From: Roseococcus sp. SYP-B2431
GTDB lineage: Bacteria > Pseudomonadota > Alphaproteobacteria > Acetobacterales > Acetobacteraceae
Direction of reading: 5' to 3'
Assembly (NCBI RefSeq): GCF_004336745.1
Contig: NZ_SJXD01000011.1
Coordinates: 1,240,001-1,304,000, forward strand
Length of the DNA: 64,000 nt
Below, one piece after another: positions 25,327 through 33,516 of the stretch; position 1 is the first letter of the stretch; every line of letters begins with the position of its first letter. Both the position numbers and the translations under genes were made by a program. The notes under the pieces are model-generated. The model was not told where the DNA came from and did no database searches. It saw only the letters and a list, made by a program, of their open reading frames with translations.

Positions 25327-25955
25327 TCGGTCCCGAAGCACCGGTCGCCGGCGTCGCCGAGGCCCGGAACGATGTAGCCGCGCTCGTTGAGCCTTTCGTC
25401 CAGCGCGGCGGCCGTGATCGGCACGTCCGGATGCACGGCCCGGAAGGCGGCGACGCCTTCCGGGGCAGCCACCACGCAGGCGAAGCGCACGGAGGTCGCG
25501 CCGCTCTGCTTCACCCGGTGGATCGCCTGGATCGCCGATCCGCCGGTGGCCAGCATCGGGTCCAGCACCAAGGCACCGCGATCGGCGAGGTCGCGCGGCA
25601 GGCGCACCACGTATTCCGTCGGCTGCAGCGTGTGCTCGTCGCGCACCAGGCCGAGATGGCCGACCGGAGCCTCGGGCAGCACGATGCGCGCCCCCTCCAG
25701 CAGGCCAAGCCCCGCGCGCAGGATCGCGACGAGGCAGGGCTCGGGAGCGGACAGCACGGGCGCGCGCATGGGGCCGACCGGCGTCTCGATGCCGGCCTCC
25801 ACCTCGCCGAGGTCGCGCAGGGCCTCGCTCGTCAGGATGGCGCCGATCTCGGCCAGGATGCGGCGGAAGGTGACGCTGTCCGTCTCGCGCCGCCGGATGC
25901 GGGTGAGCTTGGCGCGCAGCAGCGCGTGGTCGGGGATGCGGAAGGGCGTGCTCAT
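25323..25955 (-). CDS. upp: uracil phosphoribosyltransferase
   Basis: A 210-residue enzyme that makes UMP from uracil and PRPP in pyrimidine salvage. Key blocks are ILRAGLGLLEGARIVLP, the PRPP-binding VLDPMLATGGSAIQAI and the uracil-binding C-terminus ERGYIVPGLGDAGDRCFGTE, all intact. The length is standard. ATG at 25955 overlaps the stop of the upstream OmpA-like coiled-coil gene by four bases, which links a salvage enzyme to an envelope pair by position only. Confidence 0.96.
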   Translation of the reverse strand: MSTPFRIPDHALLRAKLTRIRRRETDSVTFRRILAEIGAILTSEALRDLGEVEAGIETPVGPMRAPVLSAPEPCLVAILRAGLGLLEGARIVLPEAPVGHLGLVRDEHTLQPTEYVVRLPRDLADRGALVLDPMLATGGSAIQAIHRVKQSGATSVRFACVVAAPEGVAAFRAVHPDVPITAAALDERLNERGYIVPGLGDAGDRCFGTE

Positions 25956-27889
25956 CGGTCGGTCAGTCGCAATTCGATTCGGCGGTTGCGGGCATAGGCC
26001 TCGGGCGTGTCGGCGGGGTCGATCGGCTGGTGCTCGCCGAAGGCGGCGGCGGCGACGCGGTTGGCCGGCAGCCCGGCCTCGATCAGTAGATTCGCGACCG
26101 CGATGGCCCGGGCGGCGGAGAGCTCCCAGTTGGTGGCGTAGCGGTTGCTGCGGATGGGCGAGCGGTCGGCATGGCCGTCCACGCGCAGCAGCCAGGGAAT
26201 CTCCGGCGGGATGCGCGAGGCGATGTCGAAGAGGACGCGCGAGAGCTGCCGGATCTGCTGCTGGCCCGCGGCCGACAGCTCGGCCGAGGCCGGCGGGAAG
26301 AGCACCTCGGACTGGAAGATGAAGCGGTCGCCCACGATGCGCAGTTCCGGCCGGTCGCCCAGCACCTCGCGGAGCCGGCCGAAGAACTCGCTGCGGTAGC
26401 GCTGCAGCTCCTCGACGCGGCTGGCGAGCGCGGCATTGAGCTGCGAGCGCAGGTTCACCACCTGCGCCTCGTTCTCGCGGTCCTTGGCCTCGGAGGCGTC
26501 GAGGGCATTGGCCAGGCGGTTGATCTGGCCGCGCAGCTCCGCGAGCTGCTGCGTCAGCAGCGCGACCTGGGCCCGCGCGGCCTGGGAGAGGCGCTGCTGC
26601 TCGGCGGCCGTGCCCTCGGCGCCCTGGCGGCGTTGCGCCTCCGCGGCGGCCTGCGACTGGGCGGCGGCCTGTGCCTGGGCGGCGGCCTGGGCAGCGCGCT
26701 CGGCCTGCTCGCGAAGCGCATTGAGACGGGCGATGTCCTGCTGAAGCCGTGCGAGATCGGCGAGCCGCGCCTCGATGGTCGCCCGATCGGCGGTGACCGT
26801 CCGGTTCAGCGCCTCCGCCTCGGACTGGAGCGCGGCGATGCGGCGCTCCAGCTCGGCGGCGCGGGCAGCCTGCTCCGTCGCCTGACGGCGCAGCGTGGCC
26901 AATTCCTGGCGCGCAGTTTCCAGCGCGCCGGCCGTCTCGCGGACCTGTCGATCGGCGTTGCCCCGTGCCGTCTGCTCGGCGGCGAGGCGCTGCTCGGCCG
27001 CGGCGCGGGCCGTGCGCTCGGCCGTGAGGCTGCGGGTGGCCTCGGCGAGATTCCGCGACGCCTCTGCCAGCCGCTGCTCCGCGCCGCCGCGGGCCGTCCG
27101 CTCGGCAGCCAGGCCGCGCTGCGCCTCGGCCAGCGCGCGTTCGGCATGGGCACGGGCGGCCTGCTCGCCGGACAGCGCGCGCTGCGCCTCGGCAAGCCTT
27201 TGCTCCAGGCCGGCCCGCGTGGCGCGCTCGGCGGTCAGCGCCTGGTTCGCCTCGGCGAGGCTGCGCTCACCCGCCATGCGGGCGGCCTGGGCCGCGGCGA
27301 GGCCGCGGTTGGCCTCGGCCAGCAGCTGCTCGTTCGCCGCGCGCTCGGTGCCCGCCGTACGGGCCTGCTCGTTCAGCCGCTGCACCGTGCGCGCCGCGTC
27401 GCCGGTCGCGGATTCGGCGCGGCCCAGGGCTTCCGCCAGCTGCGACTCCGCCCGGGTGAGCTGCTGCGCCGTGGCGCCACGCACGGCTTCGAGGTCGGCG
27501 AGGCGCGCGATCAGCCGGTCGCGCTCGCCCCGCAGGGTCGCGGCATCGCCGGCCAGCCCGTCCCGCTCGGCCTGAAGCACGCGGAGCTGTTCGGCGAGGC
27601 CATCGCGCGAGCCGGCGGCGCCGCGCAGGTCGTCGGCGGCGCGGGTCAGGAGCTGGCGCAGCTCGGCCGATTGCCCGCGCTCCAGCGACAGCAGCTCGGC
27701 CAGCTCGGCCACCTGCGCGTTCAGCCGGTCGAGCGCGCGGTCCCGGTTGGAAAGGGCGGTCGAGAGAAAACCCTGCGCCAGCACGAAGACCAGCAGCACG
27801 AAGATGATGACCATGAGCAGCGTGGACAGGGCATCGACATAGCCCGGCCAGGGATCGAACCCCGTGACGCGCGCGCGGCGCCTAGCCAC
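25952..27889 (-). CDS. OmpA/MotB-like peptidoglycan-binding protein with a very long coiled coil
   Basis: A 645-residue protein. A basic N-terminus (VARRRARV) and one transmembrane helix (about 22-41) are followed by about 460 residues of Ala/Glu/Arg/Gln coiled coil and a C-terminal OmpA domain (about 515-645; VDGHADRSPIRSNRYATNWE, then NRRIELRLTDR). Within the coil, LAEA recurs every 21 residues at 190, 211, 232, 253 and 274, then one heptad later at 281. The start is GTG at 27889, overlapping the MotA-like gene by eight bases. With that partner it probably forms an ion-driven or anchoring complex in the envelope. No flagellar genes are near. Confidence 0.88.
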   Translation of the reverse strand: MARRRARVTGFDPWPGYVDALSTLLMVIIFVLLVFVLAQGFLSTALSNRDRALDRLNAQVAELAELLSLERGQSAELRQLLTRAADDLRGAAGSRDGLAEQLRVLQAERDGLAGDAATLRGERDRLIARLADLEAVRGATAQQLTRAESQLAEALGRAESATGDAARTVQRLNEQARTAGTERAANEQLLAEANRGLAAAQAARMAGERSLAEANQALTAERATRAGLEQRLAEAQRALSGEQAARAHAERALAEAQRGLAAERTARGGAEQRLAEASRNLAEATRSLTAERTARAAAEQRLAAEQTARGNADRQVRETAGALETARQELATLRRQATEQAARAAELERRIAALQSEAEALNRTVTADRATIEARLADLARLQQDIARLNALREQAERAAQAAAQAQAAAQSQAAAEAQRRQGAEGTAAEQQRLSQAARAQVALLTQQLAELRGQINRLANALDASEAKDRENEAQVVNLRSQLNAALASRVEELQRYRSEFFGRLREVLGDRPELRIVGDRFIFQSEVLFPPASAELSAAGQQQIRQLSRVLFDIASRIPPEIPWLLRVDGHADRSPIRSNRYATNWELSAARAIAVANLLIEAGLPANRVAAAAFGEHQPIDPADTPEAYARNRRIELRLTDR

Positions 27890-29048
27890 CCGGATTCCCG
27901 CCCGGGATCTGCTGCGCACCGCCGGAGATGGCCATGATGGTGCGCGTCAGCACGCGGATCTCGCTGCGCAGCTCCTGCGTGGACTGCGCGCGGCCCGAGG
28001 CCACCTCCTCCAGCAGCCGGGCGAGCAGCAGCTCGGTGTTGCGCAGATGCCCGCGCGCCGCGTCGTCGATCGCGCTCTGGCCCTGATGGGCGGCCAGCTG
28101 CGTCAGCACGGGCGTGAGCTGCGCCTGCTGCTCGGCCATGCGGGCGATCATCTGCTGCGTCCCGCGCATCTGGTCGCCCAGGAGCGACAGCTGCTCGGCG
28201 AGCTGCGCGACGGCGGTGGCGGTGGTGCCCCGCGCCTCCTCGCCGCGGGCCATGATGGCCTGGAGCTGCTCGAGGTTCTCGGCCGTCTGCTCCAGCAGGG
28301 CATGGACGAAGACCGGCATGGAGCCGCCCTCGGACTCGCTGCCGAGCGCCCCGGAGGAGAGCCGCGTCTGGCTGGCCAGCCAGTCCTCCAGCTCGGTATA
28401 GAAGCGGTTCTGCGCCTGGCCGGCGGTGAGGTCGAGGAAGCCCAGCACCAGCGCGCCGGCAAGGCCCAGCATCGACGACGAGAAGGCCACGCCCATGCCG
28501 CGCAGCGGCTCGGCCAGCCCGGCCTTGAGTTGGTTGAACAGCGCGTTCACGTCGCCCGAGCCCACCGACATGCCACCGATCACCTCGGCGACCGCGCCGA
28601 TGGTCAGCAGCAGCCCCCAGAAGGTGCCGAGCAGGCCGAGGAAGATCAGCAGCCCGGTCATGTAGCGCGAGAGCTCGCGCGTCTCGTCCAGCCGCGAGGA
28701 GATGCCGTCCAGCAGCGACCGCATGGCCGCGGTGGAAAGGGTGAAGCGATCCGTGCGCCGCGCGGCCAGCATGCTCGCCATCGGGCCGAGGAGGCGTGGC
28801 GTGGGGCGCGCCGGATCGCCCTGGCGCGGGTTGCGGAAGGCTTCCAGCCAATCCACCTCGGGGCGCAACAGCAGCACCTGGCGGATATTCCAGATGACGC
28901 CCAAGGCGAGCACGAAGAGGATGAAGCCATTGAGGATCGGGTTGGCCTCGAAGGCATGGTGCAGCGAGGGGTAGAGCAGCGCGACGACGACCCCGACGAT
29001 CGCCAGGAAGGCCAGCATGCGGGAGAGGAAGGCAGTCGGCTTCGTCAT
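27882..29048 (-). CDS. MotA/TolQ/ExbB-like membrane protein
   Basis: A 388-residue protein with about four transmembrane helices: near 12-30, 36-56, 131-155 and 178-200. The last pair holds the MotA/TolQ/ExbB-type core (LIFLGLLGTFWGLLLTIGAV and VAFSSSMLGLAGALVLGFLD). A helical cytoplasmic tail rich in Gln and Ala follows (about 250-370). ATG at 29048 begins just before the first helix. It pairs with the downstream OmpA-like gene by overlap, as MotA does with MotB. A proton- or sodium-driven function is inferred from the family. Defence-type ZorA is similar in plan but its partner genes are absent. Confidence 0.87.
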   Translation of the reverse strand: MTKPTAFLSRMLAFLAIVGVVVALLYPSLHHAFEANPILNGFILFVLALGVIWNIRQVLLLRPEVDWLEAFRNPRQGDPARPTPRLLGPMASMLAARRTDRFTLSTAAMRSLLDGISSRLDETRELSRYMTGLLIFLGLLGTFWGLLLTIGAVAEVIGGMSVGSGDVNALFNQLKAGLAEPLRGMGVAFSSSMLGLAGALVLGFLDLTAGQAQNRFYTELEDWLASQTRLSSGALGSESEGGSMPVFVHALLEQTAENLEQLQAIMARGEEARGTTATAVAQLAEQLSLLGDQMRGTQQMIARMAEQQAQLTPVLTQLAAHQGQSAIDDAARGHLRNTELLLARLLEEVASGRAQSTQELRSEIRVLTRTIMAISGGAQQIPGGNPGG

Positions 29049-29103
29049 GCACGGGACACTACCCAGGCCGGGAGGGTGGCGCCAGTGAGGGGGTTCGGCG
29101 GGC

Positions 29104-29313
29104 CGGCCGGGCTGCCGCATGGACGACATCCGGCATTGTTCCGACCTGCCCCCGGGCGGGCAACCGGCCTTCGCCTGCCTGGTGCGCCACAAAGCGCAGT
29201 TCTCCAGCGCCTGCCGTCAGGCCGTTGAGGCCGTCCGCGCCGTCAACCGGGCGCTGATGCGGGCAGCCCCATCCATCACCCCTGCGGCGCGACATCGCCC
29301 GTTCATCGCCTGA
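29104..29313 (+). pseudogene. Cys-rich-repeat (GLG1-like) protein fragment
   Basis: The plus frame from 29119 (ATG) to 29313 reads MDDIRHCSDLPPGGQPAFAC then LVRHKAQFSSACRQAVEAV. This is the single repeat pattern of Cys-rich Golgi-type proteins, which bacteria carry in small exported proteins (C-x6-C, PGG, ACL, SxxC). The frame carries the expected first Cys just upstream of the ATG (TGC at 29113) but is closed by a stop at 29086. No signal peptide is present, so the gene is probably a truncated relic; a short functional protein is the alternative. Confidence 0.4.
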
Positions 29314-31832
29314 ACCCCCCTCCGCCGAAGCCGCGACCGCCTCCACCGCCCTGGAATCCATGCTCGGCGAAGGGACGCTGGTATTCGCCGGCACCGCGCG
29401 CCCTCGAGGCCGCGGCCGGCGCCGCCCTCCCCACTCGCCCCGTAGAAGCGCTGCCGCTCCTCGCCGAAACCGCGCGCGGCCTGATCCTGGCCGAGCCGGT
29501 TCCAGGTCTCGTTCTCGCGCTGCGACATGGACGACGAGCCCTGCTGCGGCGCCCTGCCGCGCGCATTCTGTCCAGCCCCCCGCTGCAGCGGTTGCTGCTG
29601 CGCCCCTCCGAGATCGCCCTGCCCGCCGCCACGCTGCTGCTGCTGCTGGGCGCCTCCGGGAGTGTTCTGTCCGCCGCCGCGCTGCGGCGGGGTGACCGGC
29701 TGCCAGGAGCCGTCGTTCCACTTCGACCAGCCGTCATCCGTGTGGCGATAGGCATTGCCGTCGGCGCCCGCATAGACATTCCCGCCGGAGCCGCGCACCA
29801 CGCCACCCTGGTTGCCGTCCACGCCGCGCGCGCCCACCCCCGCGGCCCCCGTGCTGGACGAGAAGCCGCCGACCGAGCCGCGCGCATCGGAGCCGCTGAC
29901 GGTGTTTACGGTCTGGCCGGGCCCGCTGAACGTACTCGAACCCCAGCGGGCGTAGGGGTTGGAGTTCTGCGTGGTGCTGCCGGCGACGCCGGTTCGCGGG
30001 TTGTACCAGTTGCCTTCCGCCGTGCCGCCGCCGGGGCCCCAGACCGCGCTGCCGCGGGCATAGCCGCCCGTGCTCGGGTTGTAGGCCGAGAAGGCTCCGG
30101 CCCCGCCATAGGGTCCATAGACCGAGCCGCCCGTGGCATAGGCCCCCGTCGCCGGATTGTAGGCCGTGCCGCCGCGCGCGCCGCCATAGGGGCCATAGAC
30201 CGCGCCGCCGCGCGCCCAGGCGCCATTGGCCGGATTGTACCAGACAGATCCGGCATAGGTGCAGGGATAGGGCATGTAGACCGGCACCGGCCCCGGCAGC
30301 ACCACGGGCGGATAATAGTAGCCCGTGCCATAGACCACGACGCCATTGGACACGTAGCCCGCCGTGTAGCCGGCCAGATAACCGAAGGTGACGGCCGCGG
30401 CCGTCGCGGCATAGACCTTCACGTAGCTGACGTTGTGCAGGGGGCTGCTCGGTGGAATCCGCTGCACCTCCGGGGGCACCGAATCCGCCAGCGCCCAGGG
30501 CCCGGTCGGCGCGGCCGCCACGAACCAGGCGCCGTTGTGGCAACAATAGAAGCGGCTGCCGATGCGCAGCACCTCGTAGGTGGTGTTCACGGCGTAGGCG
30601 ATGCTGGTGCCGGGGACCGGCGCGAAGCGCGGCGCGCCGGCATAGGTGACGGTGAGCTGCGTTGCGCTGCGGCTCAGCGTCGCCTGGCGCGGAATCTGTG
30701 CCTGGAGCACGGCCTCCTGTGCCTCCGAGGTGCCCGGCACCGAGGAGAGCACGCTGCCCACCGGGCTCTCCGGCGGGATCAGCGCGAAGTCCGCCGGCAG
30801 GTTCGGCGTGGCGAAGGCCCAGGGGCCGTCGAGCGCCGCAGCGGAAAACCAGCGGCCCGAGAACAGCACGTAGATCCTTCCGTCCGCCGTGCTGCGAAAC
30901 AGCGGAGCGCGGCAATTCGCGGCGTGCTGGAGCGCCGTGCCCGGCACCGGCGCGAAGGCCGGTGGACCTTCCGTGATGATGATCTCGGCCGGCGTGAGCG
31001 AGACGAAGATGGCCGGCATCTGCCCGGCCGTGGGGCTGCGGCCCGGCCGCGCGGCGCGCGCGGCGGCGAAGTCGTCGCCCTCCGGCAGGCGGGCGAAGCC
31101 GGCGGGCAGCGCGCCCGCCGGGGCCCAGGGACCCTGGGCCGCAGGCGCCAAGAGCCAGGCGCCGTCGTTCAGCAGGAACCAGCCGGCGTTGCCGGCCGTG
31201 TCGACGAAGACGTCCCAGTTGGTGTTGACCGCGACCGAGAGCCCGGTGTTCGCCACGGGCACGAGCACCGGCGTGCCGTCGAAGACGACGAGGCTTGCGG
31301 GGCGCTCGCTGTGGAAGATGCGCGGCGGATCATTGGCGATGCCCGCATTGTCGGCGGGCGGTGCGCCCTCGCGCAGCGCGAGGAGCAGCGTGTCGAGCGG
31401 CACCGGGCGCAGCGTGACGGAGGCCAGCGCGGCGCGGAGGCGCTGCTCCATCTGGGCGGCCTGGTTCGTGTCGAGCGACGGGAAGCGCGACGAGACGAGG
31501 CGCAGATTCGTCAGGCTCACCATGCGCGTCTGCAGGTCGGCCCGCGTGTCCGCCGTGATCTCGAAGGTCCCGAGGAACGGGCGCGGCTGCCCGGGACGCT
31601 CGATGCCCACCGCCGCGCGGGCGTTCAGCACCGTCTGGCCGGGCCAGGAGATGACCTGCGGCTGATGGATCGTGACCGTCGCGCCCTGCACGTTCGTCAC
31701 ATGCGGCCACGGCCCCGGCGCCGCGGCCGCCGAAGTGGCCTGCTGCGCGACGACCGGCCACGGCGCCGCGACGACGGCAGCGCCGGCGAGAAGAATCCGT
31801 CGCCGAGTGGCGACCCCCGCATCGTGCTTCAT
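29217..31832 (-). CDS. exported repetitive protein (carbohydrate-binding V/XII type), likely frameshifted near the end
   Basis: A large exported protein of 871 residues in this frame. The signal is twin-arginine-like (ATRRRILLAGAAVVAAP). Central parts repeat a WYNPATGAYARG/xYGPYGGA module several times, a pattern seen in proteins labelled carbohydrate-binding family V/XII. Further on lie Gly/Gln-rich linkers. Near 29390-29440 the frame ends in non-conserved sequence, while the overlapping frame continues with EYQRPFAEHGFQGGGG and closes with FGGGGFRR at 29303. That end looks natural, so a one-base shift is likely. ATG at 31832 follows AAGGAGGACACC. Confidence 0.8.
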   Translation of the reverse strand: MKHDAGVATRRRILLAGAAVVAAPWPVVAQQATSAAAAPGPWPHVTNVQGATVTIHQPQVISWPGQTVLNARAAVGIERPGQPRPFLGTFEITADTRADLQTRMVSLTNLRLVSSRFPSLDTNQAAQMEQRLRAALASVTLRPVPLDTLLLALREGAPPADNAGIANDPPRIFHSERPASLVVFDGTPVLVPVANTGLSVAVNTNWDVFVDTAGNAGWFLLNDGAWLLAPAAQGPWAPAGALPAGFARLPEGDDFAAARAARPGRSPTAGQMPAIFVSLTPAEIIITEGPPAFAPVPGTALQHAANCRAPLFRSTADGRIYVLFSGRWFSAAALDGPWAFATPNLPADFALIPPESPVGSVLSSVPGTSEAQEAVLQAQIPRQATLSRSATQLTVTYAGAPRFAPVPGTSIAYAVNTTYEVLRIGSRFYCCHNGAWFVAAAPTGPWALADSVPPEVQRIPPSSPLHNVSYVKVYAATAAAVTFGYLAGYTAGYVSNGVVVYGTGYYYPPVVLPGPVPVYMPYPCTYAGSVWYNPANGAWARGGAVYGPYGGARGGTAYNPATGAYATGGSVYGPYGGAGAFSAYNPSTGGYARGSAVWGPGGGTAEGNWYNPRTGVAGSTTQNSNPYARWGSSTFSGPGQTVNTVSGSDARGSVGGFSSSTGAAGVGARGVDGNQGGVVRGSGGNVYAGADGNAYRHTDDGWSKWNDGSWQPVTPPQRGGGQNTPGGAQQQQQRGGGQGDLGGAQQQPLQRGAGQNARGRAPQQGSSSMSQRENETWNRLGQDQAARGFGEERQRFYGASGEGGAGRGLEGARCRRIPASLRRAWIPGRWRRSRLRRRGVQAMNGRCRAAGVMDGAARISARLTARTASTA

Positions 31833-31893
31833 GGTGTCCTCCTTGCCCTGGCTGCCTCCGGAGCGTGATGCCCTCGCCTCCGCTCCTCCCGAC

Positions 31894-32643
31894 TCAACCC
31901 ACCGCCGATGGTGAAACCCAGCCGAGCTGGGCGAAGAGTCGCCCGAGGCGGAGGGCGAGCGCATCGCCGACGCGCCGGCCCTCCGCGCCGGTATCGGCCG
32001 AGCGTGCCTCGCTCACCCCCCGCATGATGCCGCTGCTCGCCGCGGCCTCGGCGGCCCGGCCCGCCGCGGCGCCCGCGCCCATGGTGGCGGCCGCGCCGGG
32101 CGTGCGCGGGCTTTCCGCGGCGGATTCGAACTGGTCGATCAGGCGCGGAGATCCGGTGACGTCGCGGAAATAGACCTGGATCTCGACGACGACCTGGCTC
32201 TGCCCCGCGCCGAAGCCGACGATGGTGCGCCGCGTCCGGTTGCCCTGATCGACCGAGAGGACGTGCCCCTCCACCACCACGTTCGGAACGGGAAGTCCCG
32301 GCACCGGCCTGGTGGTGCGTTCGGCCGGCAGGCCGAAGCTGGCGAGCCGCGCGACGATCTCCTGCGTGACGTTGCCGGCCGCTTCCCGGCCGGCGGCGAG
32401 CCGCTGTTCGCCGACCGGCTCGGAGGAGATCTCCCGCATCAGCCTGGCCCGCACGCCGTCGTCGAGCTTCACGTCGCCGGCGAGCAGGCCGAGATCGGGG
32501 ACGAAGATGCGCTGCGGCCGTGGCAGGGGCGGGCCGCGGTAGCGATGCTCCTCCACCGTCTGCTCGCGGGCGCAGGCGGCCAGCAGGAGCGGGCCGGAGG
32601 CCGCGATGATCAGGCCGCGGCGCGGCCAGTCGTAGGGGGTCAT
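31894..32643 (-). CDS. DUF4410 domain lipoprotein
   Basis: A 249-residue exported lipoprotein with a lipobox LLLAAC (Cys24). The core matches DUF4410: RIFVPDLGLLAGDVKLDD, then a VVVEGHVLSVDQGNRTRR block followed by TIVGFGAGQSQVVVEIQVYF. The C-terminus is helical and ends without a membrane segment. It lies upstream of the repetitive exported protein on the same strand, with 61 bases between them. Function is unknown; the family is found with outer-membrane or secretion-related genes. Confidence 0.82.
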   Translation of the reverse strand: MTPYDWPRRGLIIAASGPLLLAACAREQTVEEHRYRGPPLPRPQRIFVPDLGLLAGDVKLDDGVRARLMREISSEPVGEQRLAAGREAAGNVTQEIVARLASFGLPAERTTRPVPGLPVPNVVVEGHVLSVDQGNRTRRTIVGFGAGQSQVVVEIQVYFRDVTGSPRLIDQFESAAESPRTPGAAATMGAGAAAGRAAEAAASSGIMRGVSEARSADTGAEGRRVGDALALRLGRLFAQLGWVSPSAVG

Positions 32644-32662
32644 CCTTGTTGTCCTCTCCTGT

Positions 32663-33118
32663 TCATGGCCGGGCGGCTCCCGATGCCGCTCGGGTTCGGC
32701 GTCGACGCAGGCGTTGCTCGATGCCCTGGAGCACCGTGAAGAAGGACGGCACGAAGAGCACCGCGAGGTTGATCGAGGCGCGCGGCCGCAGCACGCGCAC
32801 GCCGGCCCGCTGCAGCGACAGGTTCTCCCGCGAGGCCCAATCGATCAGCGCGTCGCCGAAGCTGGGCCACCAGCCCGCATCCGCGACCGCATTACGCGTC
32901 GCGAGGCGCCGGTCGGCCGGCCATGCGCGGTCCATGGTTGCGGAAGGCTCGACGAAATCAGGGCCACCCTTGAACCATCCGGGCGGCGACAGCGAAAGGA
33001 TGCAGCGCGCCGCCAATCGCGGGCATCGCCCCCGCAGGTTGACACCGCATCGCGCCACTGATCCCCCACTCTTCGTTGGCAGGATATGTACTTGAAGAGA
33101 TGTGGAGCTTTCCACCAA
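32663..33118 (-). pseudogene. fused relic of RND efflux components (NodT-like OMP start plus RND pump end)
   Basis: One open frame of 151 codons joins two unrelated family ends. Codons about 51-110 match the start of NodT-type outer-membrane efflux lipoproteins (GGPDF, then AGWWPSFGDALIDWA and NLSLQRAGVRVL). Codons about 113-140 match the last helix and tail of RND pumps (INLAVLFVPSFFTVLQGIEQ, then RLRRRR). The lipoprotein cysteine is lost. The simplest reading is that a large deletion removed most of an efflux operon. The adjoining AT-rich stretch supports past rearrangement. Confidence 0.6.
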
Positions 33119-33516
33119 ATATTCTACATACCATTCAATAACAAGAAATTATCTTATCCGAAATTTCTCTAATATAACGAAATCACGGCGTAAAAATGTG
33201 TGTCTTTATGATCGGGATGGTACATAAAATGAGTAAACGAGCTCCAGATCCGAAATCGTGCGAATTCTGTGATCTTCCTCCCAAGGAATTTCACAATTCT
33301 AGCTCCGCCGGCAGCGCCACCCACCGATCCGACATCAGGCAAACCCAACGCTGACCAGGTCATGACCACGCGAGACAGCAACAGGGCTGACGAAGGCACT
33401 TGAATCCTCGTCGCCCGACCTCGATGGATTCGATCTACTGTCGGTAAAGGAAAACCCCGACCCTCGCGCTCCCCGACGGGGATCTCGATCGCGGGCCTCC
33501 GCCCTCGTGATTCGAA
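33119..33516. other. AT-rich intergenic island
   Basis: About 400 bases with no convincing gene. Bases 33121-33240 contain 37 G or C in 120 (31%), far below the roughly 70% around it. A short plus-strand frame (33196-33354) contains CEFCDLPPKEFH with a C-x2-C but has no recognised family. The part after 33330 returns to high GC. It may be inserted DNA or a scar. Confidence 0.5.

Noticed and set aside
25952-29048. Zorya defence system
   Set aside because: The MotA-like and OmpA-like pair resembles ZorA/ZorB, but ZorC, ZorD or ZorE genes are absent; the neighbours are upp and envelope genes. Kept only as a finding about the coil.
33196-33354. A plus-strand frame with CEFCDLPPKEFH
   Set aside because: The C-x2-C suggested a zinc ribbon, but no other partner cysteines and no ribosome binding site were seen.
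33169-33399. A 76-codon minus frame in the AT-rich island
   Set aside because: No start site, no domain, and the frame is mixed in composition. It is likely by chance in low-GC DNA.
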